64,000 nt of DNA from assembly GCF_001905385.1 (NCBI RefSeq), contig NZ_LIPF01000008.1, positions 1 to 64,000 on the forward strand. The letters run 5' to 3'. The translations under genes and the position numbers were made by a program. The stretch is from Streptomyces sp. CB02414 (lineage in GTDB: Bacteria; Actinomycetota; Actinomycetes; Streptomycetales; Streptomycetaceae). The notes under the pieces were generated by a model. That model was not told the origin of the DNA. It was given only the letters and a program-made list of their open reading frames with translations, and searched no databases. Below are positions 16,749-26,981 of this stretch, piece by piece. Position 1 is the first letter of the stretch. Every line of letters begins with the position of its first letter.

Positions 16749-19601
16749 TCACTCCTCGCGCCGGCCCGCCGCCAGTCTGACGATGTCGACCCGGGAACGG
16801 ATCCCCAGCTTGCGGTAGACCCGGGTCAGCGTCGCCTCGACGGTCTTGACGCTGACGAACAGGCGGCCCGCGATCTCCCGGTTGGTGGCGCCCTCCATGA
16901 CCAGCGCCGCCACCTGACGCTCCATCGAGGCCAGCCCCGCCAGCGCGTCGGGAACGGCGGGCGGTGCCGGGAGCGGCTCGGCCGTGCGGGCCGCGACCGC
17001 CGCCTCCACCTGTCGCAGCCAGGGCAGCGCCCGGCAGCGCCGGAACAGCCGGGCAGCCTCGTCGTACGACCCCGCCCCCGGCGCCCGTCCCGGCCGGTCC
17101 GCCCGCAGTTCCGCCAGCGCGAAGGCGGCCCGCGCCTCCTCCAGGCCGTAGCCCAGCCCGGCGAGCCGTTCCCGCGCCGACGTCAACCGCGTGACGGCGG
17201 ACCGGTGTTCGCCGCGCGCCGCCCGCACCAGCGCCTCGGCCCGGTCCAGTACCGCGAGCACACTCCCGCGCCCGAGCCGCAGCGCGTGCGCGCGCGTGAC
17301 CTCGATGACGTCCAGGGCCTCGGCCGGCTCCCCGGTCCGCACCAGCGCCTCCGCGAGGTCGCCCTGCCACCGGCCCCGCGCCGGGTCGGTGATCCCCGCG
17401 CCCGCCTCCAGCTCCCGTACCCGGCGCAGCGCCCGCACCGCCGTTTCCGCGTCGCCCGCGACCAGGCTCGCGTGGCCCAGCGCGGCCAGCGCCCGGGACA
17501 GGTACACGGCGTCGCCTTCCTCCTCGGTCCGCCGCACCGCCTCCCGCGCCAGCGTGACCGCCCGCCGCACGTCCCCGCCGGCCGCCTCGGCGAGCGCGGC
17601 CTGCATCGCGCCCGCGCCCTCCCCGATGCCGGCGTCGCGGGCCAGCGTGAGGCTCTCCCGGGACAGTTCCAGGGCCCGGCCGCAGTGCCCGGAGTGCAGC
17701 TCGGTCTCGGCCAGGAAGCGCAGGTAGTGGACCTCGCTCTCGGCCATGCCGCGCCGGCGCACCTCGCGCAGCAGCCCGGTGACGGCGGTGCGCGCCTCGG
17801 CCAGCCGGTCGTTCATCACCAGCCACCGGAACCGGGTGGAACCGGCCCCGTTGTGGTGGCAGGCCACCCGCGCGTCCTGCGGCTCCGCCAGGGCCCGCCC
17901 GATGGTCGCCGGGGCGTCCGGATGCCCCATCAGCGTCTCGGCCTGCGCCTGGAACGCCAGGGCGAGCAGCTCGCTGCGCCGGTCCCCGGCCTCGGCCGCC
18001 AGCCGCGCCGCGTGCGCGGCCTCCTCGCGGCCCTGCGCGAAGTCGCCCTGCACCACCAGGGAACGCCAGGCCAGCTGGTAGTGGACCAGGGCGAGCAGGC
18101 GCGGGTCGTCGCCCGCGTCGGCGAGGGCCTGCGGGAAGGCGGCGTCGACGTCGCCGATGGCCTGCCCGGCGGCCTCGATCACCACCATCCAGGCCCGTAC
18201 CCGCTCGCCGGGCGCGCCGGCCCGGGTCAGCACCTCGCGGGCGATGTCCCGGGCGAGGTCCGGCTCGCCGGCGGTGATCGCGTCCTCGGCGGCCGTGACC
18301 CGGCGCTCGTCCGGCCCCGGCGCGCTGTCCGGCGGGGTGTGCCGGGCCGCGAGCAGCCCCAGTGACGCGGCCACCGACGGCGCCCCCCGGTCCCGGGCCA
18401 GCGCGGCGGCCTCGGCCAGCCGGGCCGCCACCTCCGGGTCGGTGCCGGTGGTGGCCAGGGCCAGGTGCCGGGCGCGTTCGATCGGGTCGGAGGCCGCCGT
18501 GGACAGCGCGGCGTGCGCGGCCCGCCGCTCCGGCGCCGGCGCCTCCGCGTACAGCGCGGCCGAGATCAGCGGGTGCGCGAACCGTACGGCCGGCCCCTCC
18601 GGGTCGGTCGCCAGCAGTCCCAGCGTCGCCGCCTGCGCCGTCTCGGCCTCGGCGTTCTCCCGGCCCGCCGCGTGCAGCAGCGCCGGGGTGGGACGGGCGC
18701 CGGCGCTCGCGACCAGGAGGGTGCGGCGCGCCTCGTCCGACAGCATCTCCAGGCGGGTCAGGACCAGGGCGCGCAGTGAGGTCGGCACCGGCAGCGGCTC
18801 GCCCGGCCGGGGCGGGGTGGGGCTCTCGGCCAGCGCCCGGCCCAGCTCCAGCGCGAACAGGGGGTTGCCGCCGCTGGTGCGGTGGATGTCGCGGACCGTG
18901 GAGCGGGGCAGGCCCGAGTAGCCCCGCTCGTCGAGCAGTGCCGACACCTGCGCACGGGTCAGCGGGCCGAGCCGTACCGCGCGGGTGTCCGGCGGGGACG
19001 CGCGCAGGTGGCGGTCGTACTCCGCGCCCTCCGCCCGGGGCTCCTCGGTGCGCACCGCGCACAGCAGCCGTACCGGGGTGTCGCCCAGGCGGCGGGCGGC
19101 GAAGCCGAGGAGTTCGGCGCTGGCCGGATCCAGCCACTGGAGGTCGTCGGCCACGACCAGCACCGGCCCCTCGGCGGCGAGGGCGCGCAGCGTGGAGAGC
19201 ACGGCCAGGCGCAGCGCCAGCCCGTCGCGCTGGAGCGTGGACTCGCCGCGGCCGGTGAGCGCCGACTCCAGGGCGGTGCGCTGGGCGGCGGGCAGGGCGT
19301 CGAACACCTGGTCCAGGACCATGCCCAGGAGGTCGGCGAGGGCGAGGAAGGGGAGGTGCGACTCGGACTCGGTGGCGGAGCAGCGCAACACCGTGGGCGT
19401 GGTGCGGGCATGTTCCGCGGCCAGCGTCCGCAGCACGGTCGACTTCCCGATTCCGGCGGGCCCGTGCAGCAGCACGCTTCCGCCCCGGGCGAGCTGCTCG
19501 CGCGCCGCGCCGAACGACTCCTCCCGCCCGATGACCAGGTCGGAACGGCGCCCGGCAGACTCCGCGAAGTCCCGTCGCACGGTGACCGCTCCCCTCCGCA
19601 T
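16749..19601 (-). CDS. LAL-type LuxR family transcriptional regulator
   Basis: Large ATP-binding LuxR regulator of 950 aa. The N-terminal AAA-type ATPase has Walker A GPAGIGKST (47-55) and Walker B LVVADDLQW (about 146-154). A long helical, TPR-like middle follows. The C-terminal LuxR helix-turn-helix is in the last 65 residues (MERQVAALVMEGATNREIAGRLF and VSVKTVEATLTRVYRKLGI). Such proteins act as activators that sense a ligand or partner. ATG 19601 is used here; GTG 19580 has the better ribosome site (GGAGGGGAG). It neighbours a GAF-LuxR regulator and acyl-CoA synthetases, which are candidate targets. Confidence 0.88.
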   Translation of the reverse strand: MRRGAVTVRRDFAESAGRRSDLVIGREESFGAAREQLARGGSVLLHGPAGIGKSTVLRTLAAEHARTTPTVLRCSATESESHLPFLALADLLGMVLDQVFDALPAAQRTALESALTGRGESTLQRDGLALRLAVLSTLRALAAEGPVLVVADDLQWLDPASAELLGFAARRLGDTPVRLLCAVRTEEPRAEGAEYDRHLRASPPDTRAVRLGPLTRAQVSALLDERGYSGLPRSTVRDIHRTSGGNPLFALELGRALAESPTPPRPGEPLPVPTSLRALVLTRLEMLSDEARRTLLVASAGARPTPALLHAAGRENAEAETAQAATLGLLATDPEGPAVRFAHPLISAALYAEAPAPERRAAHAALSTAASDPIERARHLALATTGTDPEVAARLAEAAALARDRGAPSVAASLGLLAARHTPPDSAPGPDERRVTAAEDAITAGEPDLARDIAREVLTRAGAPGERVRAWMVVIEAAGQAIGDVDAAFPQALADAGDDPRLLALVHYQLAWRSLVVQGDFAQGREEAAHAARLAAEAGDRRSELLALAFQAQAETLMGHPDAPATIGRALAEPQDARVACHHNGAGSTRFRWLVMNDRLAEARTAVTGLLREVRRRGMAESEVHYLRFLAETELHSGHCGRALELSRESLTLARDAGIGEGAGAMQAALAEAAGGDVRRAVTLAREAVRRTEEEGDAVYLSRALAALGHASLVAGDAETAVRALRRVRELEAGAGITDPARGRWQGDLAEALVRTGEPAEALDVIEVTRAHALRLGRGSVLAVLDRAEALVRAARGEHRSAVTRLTSARERLAGLGYGLEEARAAFALAELRADRPGRAPGAGSYDEAARLFRRCRALPWLRQVEAAVAARTAEPLPAPPAVPDALAGLASMERQVAALVMEGATNREIAGRLFVSVKTVEATLTRVYRKLGIRSRVDIVRLAAGRREE

Positions 19602-19710
19602 GTCGTGTCCCGGGCAATGTTAGGCAAACGTCGCGTGCATGACGGCGGGACGACGAGGTGAGGGAAATAACACGCCGCGAACGGCGCTGTCCCGCTGCCC
19701 CGTGACGGCG

Positions 19711-20619
19711 TCACGGCAGCCGGCCCGCCCGGCGCGCGGCGGCGACGGCCTCGCCGCGGGTCCGCGCCCCCAGCTTGCGCATGGCCGAGCGCAGATAGCC
19801 CTTGACGGTCTCCGGGCCCACCCCGAGCCGCTCGGCCGCCGCCGCGTTCGTCGCGCCCGCCGCCACGCAGGCCAGCACGTCCACCTCGCGCGGCGTCAGC
19901 CGGACCTCGGGCGCACCGGGCCCGGTCGCGGGCGCCAGCAGCCCGCACGCCCGCAGCAGCTCGTCCCGCAGTGCCGGGTCGGCGATCCGGGGCGCCAGCG
20001 CCCGCAGCGCCGCGTGTGCCTCCCGTACCTGCTCCCAGGCGGCGGCGGAACCCGCGGCCTCGCGCACCGGCTGCGGCCGGGCCGCCGCCAGCAGCTCGTC
20101 CGCCTCGTCCCGCAGCACCAGCGCCTGCTCCACGTCCCGCGCCGCCGCCACGGCCGCGCCCAGCGTGCGGTCGCCCAGCGGCTGGGCCGAACGCAGCGCG
20201 CCGTACAGCACCCCGCGCACCCGGCGCCGTACGACCACCGGCACCGCCACCACCGAGCGCAGTCCCTCGGCGGCGACGGGAAGGTCGTACTCGTGGCTGA
20301 TCTGCCGGGAGACCGAGTAGTCGGTCACCGCGCAGGGCCGCGACAGCGCGACCGCCTTGCCGCCCAGGCCGTTGCCGGAGGTCACCGCCAGGGCGCTGAG
20401 CGCGGCCGTCGCGGTGCCGCTCAGCTCGCTGATCCGCACCTGCCGCCGCCCCGACTCCACCAGCCCGCCGAAGGCGACCGGCAGCCCGGTCGTACGCCGC
20501 AGCCGCACCAGCGCGCTGCGGATCTCCACCCCGTCGGCCGCGTCCACCGCCACTCGTTCCGCCTTCCCCGCGCCCGTCCCGGGGCGCGCACCCCCGTTCG
20601 GGGGTAGTGAGACCTGCAT
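19711..20619 (-). CDS. GAF-domain LuxR family regulator
   Basis: Transcriptional regulator of 302 aa. Residues 30-170 look like a GAF sensor domain (LPVAFGGLV ... GLRSVVAVPVVVRRRVRGVLYGALR), then a helical linker, then a C-terminal LuxR helix-turn-helix (RLTPREVDVLACVAAGATNAAAAERL and VGPETVKGYLRSAMRKLGA). It is divergent from the acyl-CoA synthetase operon at 20677, with only 57 bp between the start codons, so control of that operon is likely. Relatives regulate fatty-acid or acyl-CoA genes. ATG 20619 lacks a clear ribosome site and the message may be leaderless. Confidence 0.85.
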   Translation of the reverse strand: MQVSLPPNGGARPGTGAGKAERVAVDAADGVEIRSALVRLRRTTGLPVAFGGLVESGRRQVRISELSGTATAALSALAVTSGNGLGGKAVALSRPCAVTDYSVSRQISHEYDLPVAAEGLRSVVAVPVVVRRRVRGVLYGALRSAQPLGDRTLGAAVAAARDVEQALVLRDEADELLAAARPQPVREAAGSAAAWEQVREAHAALRALAPRIADPALRDELLRACGLLAPATGPGAPEVRLTPREVDVLACVAAGATNAAAAERLGVGPETVKGYLRSAMRKLGARTRGEAVAAARRAGRLP

Positions 20620-20676
20620 CACGGATTACACGATGGCAGCAAGCCGCCCGGCAAGGTCCGGCACGAAGGAGGACAC

Positions 20677-22350
20677 ATGACGACGGCCACGGAGCTGTTC
20701 CGCAGCGCGAGGGACTTCCTGCTGGAGCACCGCGAGGACTACACCGCCGCCTATGAGGGGTTCCGGTGGCCCCGGCCCGAGCACTTCAACTGGGCGCTGG
20801 ACTGGTTCGACGCCATCGCCGAGGGCAACGGACGCACCGCGCTGCACATCGTCGAGGAGGATGGCTCCGAGGTCCGGGTCTCCTTCGCGGAGATGTCCGC
20901 CCGCTCGAACCGGGTCGCGAACCGGCTGCGCGCGTGGGGTGTCGGCCCCGGGGACCGCATCCTCGTCATGCTCGGCAACCAGGCCGAACTGTGGGAGACC
21001 GCGCTCGCCGCGATGAAACTGCGCGCCGTCGTCATCCCGGCCACCCCGCTGCTCGGCCCCGCCGACCTGCGCGACCGCGTCGACCGGGGCCGGGTGCGGC
21101 ACGTGATCGTGCGCTCCGAGGACACCGGCAAGTTCGCCGACGTGCCCGGCGACTACACGCGCGTCGCGGTCGGCGGGACGACGGAGCAGGGCTGGCGGGC
21201 GTACGAGGAGGTGCACACGGCCTCCGACGCCTTCACCCCCGACGGCCCCACCGCCGCCGACGACCCGCTGATGCTGTACTTCACCTCCGGCACCACCGCC
21301 CGCCCCAAGCTCGTCGAGCACACCCACGTGTCGTACCCCGTCGGGCACCTGGCGACCATGTACTGGATCGGGCTGACCCCCGGCGACGTGCACCTGAACA
21401 TCTCCTCGCCCGGCTGGGCCAAGCACGCCTGGTCGAACCTGTTCGCGCCGTGGAACGCCGAGGCGACCGTCTTCCTCTACAACTACACGCGGTTCGACGC
21501 GGCCCGCCTGATGGCCGAGATGGACCGGGCGGGCGTCACCACCTTCTGCGCCCCGCCGACCGTGTGGCGGATGCTCATCCAGGCCGACCTGGCGCAGCTC
21601 GCCACCCCGCCCCGCGAGGTCGTCGCCGCCGGCGAGCCGCTGAACCCCGAGGTGATCGAGCAGGTCCGCCGGGTGTGGGGCCGGACCATCCGGGACGGCT
21701 TCGGCCAGACCGAGACCGCCGTCCAGGTCTCCAACAGCCCCGGCCAGGTGCTGAAGACCGGCTCGATGGGCCGCCCCAGCCCCGGTTACCGCGTCGAACT
21801 CCTCGACCCGGTCACCGGCGTGCCCGGCGCCACCGAGGGCGAGATCGCCCTGGACCTCGCCGACCGCCCCGTCGGCCTGATGACCGGCTACCACGGCGAC
21901 CCCGACCGCACGGCGGAGGCGATGGCCGGCGGCTACTACCGCACCGGCGACATCGGCGCCCGCGACGAGGACGGCTACCTCACCTACGTGGGCCGGGCCG
22001 ACGACGTGTTCAAGGCCAGCGACTACAAGATCAGTCCCTTCGAGCTGGAGAGCGCCCTGCTGGAGCACGAGGCGGTCGCCGAGGCGGCGGTCGTACCGGC
22101 CCCGGACGCGCTGCGCCTGGCCGTGCCGAAGGCGTACATCGTGCTGGCTGCCGGCTGGGAGCCGGGCCCCGACACCGCGAAGGTGCTCTTCGAGCACGCC
22201 CGGCAGGCCCTCGCCCCCTACAAGCGGGTGCGCCGCCTGGAGTTCGGCGAGCTGCCCAAGACCGTCTCCGGCAAGATCCGCCGCATCGAACTGCGCGAGG
22301 CCACGGCGGCCGGCTCCCAGGACGAGTACCGCGAGGAGGACTTCCGGTGA
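20677..22350 (+). CDS. Acyl-CoA synthetase (AMP-forming), medium-chain type
   Basis: Adenylate-forming enzyme of 557 aa that would activate a carboxylic acid to its acyl-CoA via acyl-AMP. The P-loop YFTSGTTARPK lies near 200-210; GFGQTE is the A5 motif; YYRTGDIGARDEDGYLTYVGR is A7-A8; catalytic Lys lies in PKTVSGKIRR near the end. WAKHAW and GQTE resemble medium-chain (ACSM-like) synthetases. A clear GGAGG precedes the ATG. It overlaps a second synthetase by 4 bp, so the two are made together. Confidence 0.92.
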   Translation: MTTATELFRSARDFLLEHREDYTAAYEGFRWPRPEHFNWALDWFDAIAEGNGRTALHIVEEDGSEVRVSFAEMSARSNRVANRLRAWGVGPGDRILVMLGNQAELWETALAAMKLRAVVIPATPLLGPADLRDRVDRGRVRHVIVRSEDTGKFADVPGDYTRVAVGGTTEQGWRAYEEVHTASDAFTPDGPTAADDPLMLYFTSGTTARPKLVEHTHVSYPVGHLATMYWIGLTPGDVHLNISSPGWAKHAWSNLFAPWNAEATVFLYNYTRFDAARLMAEMDRAGVTTFCAPPTVWRMLIQADLAQLATPPREVVAAGEPLNPEVIEQVRRVWGRTIRDGFGQTETAVQVSNSPGQVLKTGSMGRPSPGYRVELLDPVTGVPGATEGEIALDLADRPVGLMTGYHGDPDRTAEAMAGGYYRTGDIGARDEDGYLTYVGRADDVFKASDYKISPFELESALLEHEAVAEAAVVPAPDALRLAVPKAYIVLAAGWEPGPDTAKVLFEHARQALAPYKRVRRLEFGELPKTVSGKIRRIELREATAAGSQDEYREEDFR

Positions 22351-23954
22351 CCGAACTCTCCTACGCCCACGGCACCAGCGCCACGCCCCTCCTCGGCGAC
22401 ACCATCGGCGCCAACCTCGACCGCGCGATCGCCGCCCACCCGGACCGCGAGGCCCTGGTCGACGTACCGTCCGGACGGCGCTGGACCTACGCCGAGTTCG
22501 GCGCGGACGTCGACGAGGTGGCGCGCGGACTGCTGGCGAAGGGCGTCGCCAAGGGCGACCGGGTCGGCATCTGGGCGGTCAACTGCCCCGAGTGGGTCCT
22601 CGTCCAGTACGCCACCGCCCGCATCGGCGCGATCATGGTGAACGTCAACCCCGCCTACCGGGCGCACGAGCTGGAGTACGTCCTCAAGCAGTCCGGCATC
22701 ACCGTGCTGGTCGCCTCCCTCGCCCACAAGAGCAGCGACTACCGGGCGATCGTGGAGCAGGTCCGCGGCGACTGCCCCGCGCTGCGCGAGACCGTCTACA
22801 TCGGCGACCCGTCCTGGGACGCGCTGACGGCGGCCGCCGCCTCCGTGCCGCCGGAGCGACTGACCGCGGCGGCGGCCGAGCTGAGCTGCGACGACCCGGT
22901 CAACATCCAGTACACCTCCGGCACGACCGGCTTCCCCAAGGGCGCCACCCTCTCCCACCACAACATCCTCAACAACGGCTACTGGGTGGGCCGTACCGTC
23001 GGCTACACCGAGCAGGACCGGGTGTGCCTCCCCGTCCCCTTCTACCACTGCTTCGGCATGGTCATGGGCAACCTGGGCGCCACCTCCCACGCCGCCTGCA
23101 TCGTCATCCCCGGCCCGTCCTTCGAGCCGGCCGCCACGCTGGAGGCGGTGCAGCGGGAGCGGTGCACGTCCCTGTACGGCGTACCGACGATGTTCATCGC
23201 GGAGCTGAACCACCCGGACTTCGCCTCCTGGGACCTCACCTCCCTGCGCACCGGCATCATGGCGGGCTCGCCCTGCCCGGTGGAGGTGATGAAGCGGGTG
23301 GTCGCCGAGATGCACATGGAGCAGGTCTCCATCTGCTACGGCATGACCGAGACCTCCCCTGTCTCCCTCCAGACCCGGATGGACGACGACCTCGAACACC
23401 GCACCGGCACCGTCGGCCGCGTCCTGCCCCACATCGAGGTGAAGGTCGCCGACCCGGTGACCGGCGTGACCGTGCCGCGCGGCGAGGCCGGTGAACTGCG
23501 CACCCGCGGCTACAGCGTGATGCTCGGCTACTGGGACGAGCCCCGGAAGACCGCCGAGGCCATCGACGAGGGCCGCTGGATGCACACCGGGGACCTGGCG
23601 GTGATGCGCGAGGACGGCTACGTCGAGATCGTCGGCCGCATCAAGGACATGATCATCCGGGGCGGCGAGAACATCTATCCCCGCGAGGTCGAGGAGTTCC
23701 TCTACGGCCACCCGAAGATCGCGGACGTCCAGGTCGTCGGCGTACCGCACGAGCGCTACGGCGAGGAGGTGCTGGCCTGCGTCATCCCGCGCGACGCGGC
23801 CGACCCGCTCACCCTGGAGGAACTGCGCGCCTACTGCGCGGACCGGCTGGCCCACTACAAGGTGCCCAGCCGCCTGCAGCTCCTCGACACCTTCCCGATG
23901 ACCGTCTCGGGGAAGGTGCGCAAGGTGGAGCTGAGGCAGCGGTACGGCGGCTGA
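22347..23954 (+). CDS. Acyl-CoA synthetase (AMP-forming), FadD-like
   Basis: Second adenylate-forming enzyme, 535 aa, translationally coupled to the first (GTGA). Motifs: YTSGTTGFPKG near 190-200, CYGMTETSP (A5), WMHTGDLAVMREDGYVEIVGR (A7-A8), and terminal MTVSGKVRK with the catalytic Lys. The overall sequence is closest to FadD3/FadD13-like long- or branched-chain synthetases. Pairing two synthetases with different pockets under one GAF-LuxR regulator suggests handling of a mixed acid pool. Exact substrates cannot be read from sequence. Confidence 0.92.
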   Translation: MTELSYAHGTSATPLLGDTIGANLDRAIAAHPDREALVDVPSGRRWTYAEFGADVDEVARGLLAKGVAKGDRVGIWAVNCPEWVLVQYATARIGAIMVNVNPAYRAHELEYVLKQSGITVLVASLAHKSSDYRAIVEQVRGDCPALRETVYIGDPSWDALTAAAASVPPERLTAAAAELSCDDPVNIQYTSGTTGFPKGATLSHHNILNNGYWVGRTVGYTEQDRVCLPVPFYHCFGMVMGNLGATSHAACIVIPGPSFEPAATLEAVQRERCTSLYGVPTMFIAELNHPDFASWDLTSLRTGIMAGSPCPVEVMKRVVAEMHMEQVSICYGMTETSPVSLQTRMDDDLEHRTGTVGRVLPHIEVKVADPVTGVTVPRGEAGELRTRGYSVMLGYWDEPRKTAEAIDEGRWMHTGDLAVMREDGYVEIVGRIKDMIIRGGENIYPREVEEFLYGHPKIADVQVVGVPHERYGEEVLACVIPRDAADPLTLEELRAYCADRLAHYKVPSRLQLLDTFPMTVSGKVRKVELRQRYGG

Positions 23955-23966
23955 CGGGCCCGGCCC

Positions 23967-25007
23967 TCACTGGATGAGTTCGAGGTGCGGGTGGTCGGCG
24001 GACACCGGGCAGGCGTGGAGCTGCAGGCTGTGGCCGCCGGCGATGACGGTACGGGTGTAGTTGGCCGGCGGAACACCGGGGGGAAGCGGGTCGCGGGCCC
24101 GGTCCCCTTCGGGGGCCCAGCTCTCGGTGCCGCTGTTCCATTCGGTCGAGGCGATGGTCAGCAGCGGCTCCAGCCCCGCGCCGCACGCGGAGCAGGTCCG
24201 GGGCACGGGATCGGTGAGACCCCACCGGGACCAGCCTCCCACCTTCCAGCCGGGGGAGACGGACAGCTTGTTCGTGTAGAACGAGTCCGGGGCCACGGCG
24301 TAGGAGGCGTCCACCGCCGCTCCGGCCGCCTGCCACCTGTCCCAGTCCGCCAGCTGCTCCTGGAGTTCCTTGCCCAGCTCCGGGAAACCGGGGTACTCGG
24401 TGACTTCCTCGGGCGAGAGCAGGCACGGCTGGGGAAGGTAGCCGGGGAACTCGACCGCGGGCGGTTCGGGGGGTGCTTCGAGGACATCGGTGACCGTGGC
24501 GGCGGACCGCCAGAACAGCGCGGTCCTGGGGTGCTCCGGGTGGTCGAAGGGACACCACAGCACCTGGAGCAGATCGGCCTCGACCTGCCCGGGCGGGCGC
24601 AGCGAGGGGATGTCCCGCAGGTACAGCTGGGCCACGGGCAGCATGGCGATCGGCCCTCCGGGCCACGGCTGGTCGCCGTCGGCCAGGTCTTCGAACGCCC
24701 AGTCGCCGGCCTCGTGCTCGTCGTACGCGTCGTGGTCGTCCCGTCGCGTGCCCGGCGCCACGATGCCCCGGTCCTCCCGCTCCCCTTCCAGGGAGAAGGC
24801 GGCGCCCACCTGGTCGCAGGTGTGCGGGCCCTCGCAGAACGGCCAGGGTTCGTCGGCGGGCCACAGCAGCGGCCCGCCGACCGAACTGTCGTGCCGGGAG
24901 GGCGACCCGGCCCGAGGGTGCAGCCGGGTCGCCGTGCGCGCCAGGGGGGCCAGTTGAGGGAAGAGCGCGGTGACGACGAGCGGCCGCGGCGGGGTGGTGC
25001 GACTCAT
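23967..25007 (-). CDS. DUF1963 (YwqG)-like protein
   Basis: Cytoplasmic 346-aa protein without signal peptide. Features resembling DUF1963/YwqG proteins are GGPLLWPADEPWP near 45-57, a PVAQLYLRDIP strand, LQVLWCPFDH, and a late GGWSRWGLTDPVPRTCSACG with a CxxC pair that may bind zinc. Function is unknown; some relatives occur beside contact-toxin loci and have been proposed as immunity proteins. Here it is downstream of a secreted nuclease-like gene and an ALF-repeat protein on the same strand, which fits that idea but does not prove it. Confidence 0.6.
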   Translation of the reverse strand: MSRTTPPRPLVVTALFPQLAPLARTATRLHPRAGSPSRHDSSVGGPLLWPADEPWPFCEGPHTCDQVGAAFSLEGEREDRGIVAPGTRRDDHDAYDEHEAGDWAFEDLADGDQPWPGGPIAMLPVAQLYLRDIPSLRPPGQVEADLLQVLWCPFDHPEHPRTALFWRSAATVTDVLEAPPEPPAVEFPGYLPQPCLLSPEEVTEYPGFPELGKELQEQLADWDRWQAAGAAVDASYAVAPDSFYTNKLSVSPGWKVGGWSRWGLTDPVPRTCSACGAGLEPLLTIASTEWNSGTESWAPEGDRARDPLPPGVPPANYTRTVIAGGHSLQLHACPVSADHPHLELIQ

Positions 25008-25037
25008 ACTGGCTCCCGGTGGCGTGAATCGGCTGGT

Positions 25038-26899
25038 TCAGTTTCCGAGGTTGTACTTCCCGGTCTTGCCCTTGGTGTTGGGAATGTAGACGTCGGGGAA
25101 CAGCGGCTGCGACGTTCCGTCCGCCCGCTGGATGGTAGCGGTCATCGTGACCCCCATCGGGATCGTGCTGGTGGTGTCCTGGTAGTCGGGCGTGACCTGG
25201 TACAGGATCGCGTCGTTCGGTCCGAAGGCGCTGTTGGCCACCGCCTTCTGGGCCGCGAACTCATAGGTTCGCATGCTGGGTGTTCCGGTGTTCATGCCCA
25301 CCTGCCAGCACGGGGTGAGGTTGTCCGGACCGCCGTCCGTGCGCCCGCCCTTTCCGCCGAGGATGTTGGCGATCAGGTGACACCGGGCGAGCCCGGTCGT
25401 GGGGAAGTGCTGGTCGCGGTACAGCCGTGCGTCCTCCCAGCCGGTGATGTCCCCCTCGGCGTCGCTGCCCGTGCCGAGCTGCTTTCCGATGCACGCCTGG
25501 GCCGTGGACGCCCGGGTACCCGCCGGACCGAGCGGGTTGGTGGTCTTGTTGGTGTGGGGGACCGGTTCGGTGGTGTTCTTGATCCACCCGTTGCCGGAAG
25601 GCAGCGCCCCGGTCGACCAGTTCTTGAGGCAGTCGCCCTGCGGCTCGGGTGCCGACGCGGTGATGTTCACCATGAACTGCTCGGCTTCCAGCACTCGCTG
25701 GTTCGCGAAGCCGTCGGAGAGCTGCTGCTCGGCGGACCGGTTGTCCGCGAGCGGGACGTGGGCGCGCACGCAGGGGCTGCCGGTGCCGCCGTCCAGTACG
25801 TAGACGTCCCACCCTCCGCTGCTGTAGTTGGGGATGACCTCGGTGCACTGAGCGCCGTCGGTTCCTCCTTCGTGGGTGGCCGCGAAGGGGAACGCGCCGC
25901 AGCTGTCGCCCGGGACGTCCGTCCGGGCCTGGAACGGCTTCGAACTCCCGCTTCCGCAGGTCCTGCTCGTGCGGTCGGCGATGCCGCTCTTCGCCCGGGT
26001 CAGCGGCTTGTCACGGCCCCAGAGATCTTCCTCGGGTTGCTCCATGAGGCGTTCGGGTCCGTGATCTGGGCGCCGGGAGAGGTGACGTACAGCTGGTAGG
26101 ACGTCGTGAACTCGGCCGCCTTCCCGGCGCCCGGGGAGGAGGAGTAGGTCACGTAGCCGTTGACGGACTTGCCCTTGACCAGGTCGCCTCCCCACCACGG
26201 GGCGGGCTTGGTCACCTTGCAGCCGGTCGTGCACGCGGCTCTGAGTTTCGCGGTCAGGGACGTGACGGCCCCGGTCGCGCCGGTCATGGCCACCGTGACG
26301 TACTCGTTCCACTTCGGTTTCGCGAGTTCGGCGGGCAGGAGGGCACTCGTGGCGACGCTCAGCGTGCCGGTGCCCAGTTGCTTCCCGGTGCTGTCCTTGA
26401 GCACGTACAGCACGGTCAGGCCACTCACGCAGTAGCCGAAGCGGCTGTAGTTCCACTGCCCGGGGTTGGTGATCTCGCAGGTGGCCTCGTTGGCGGCGGC
26501 CGGGGCCGACTGCTGCGCGGCGGCGAGGGGCTGCCGGCCGGCTCGCGTCACCGGCGTGGTGCTCATGGTGACGCAGGCCTCCACCGCACCCGCCCTGCGC
26601 TCGCGGGACCCGGCCGGCGTGGGCCGGCAGTGCTCCCCGGGAGTCACCGGGACCGGCTCGGTCTCGACGGGGGCGGAGGCGTCCGGCAGGTCGGCGAGGT
26701 CGATCCGGTCGACCTGGCGCCCGAGCTGCTCCGGCGCCTTCGGCGTCTCCTGCGCCGGGGCCATGGCCGTCGTGGTGGCGCCCAGCGCCATGACGGCCAG
26801 CAGGGAGAGGACCACGCGCCGGGACCGGGTTGCTCGGGCCGCTCGGGAGCGCCGTGGTCGCGGCGGTCTGAAGCACGGTATTCGGAACGACGGTCTCAT
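25038..26899 (-). pseudogene. Secreted DNA/RNA non-specific endonuclease-like protein, frameshifted
   Basis: The first frame (26899 to 26000) encodes a signal peptide with a twin-Arg-like start (RSRRVVLSLLAVMALG) and a roughly 260-aa extracellular region with paired Cys. It ends soon after NASWSNPRKISGAVTSR. The next frame continues from near 26020 (WGRDKPLTRAKSG) to 25038 and holds GDITGWEDARLYRDQHFP, LARCHLIANILGGKGG and NLTPCW, which resemble the His-containing core of secreted DNA/RNA endonucleases. One missing base in the TCTGGGG stretch (near 26017-26023) restores a 620-aa protein. Ribosome site AAAGGA precedes ATG 26899. Sequencing error or true inactivation are both possible. Confidence 0.65.
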
Positions 26900-26981
26900 C
26901 GTGCGACTGTCCTTTCAGGGGTGACGGGCCGGCCGTCACGGCCGGCCCGTCGTCGGTCAACTGCCGGGAAGCTCCGGCCGG

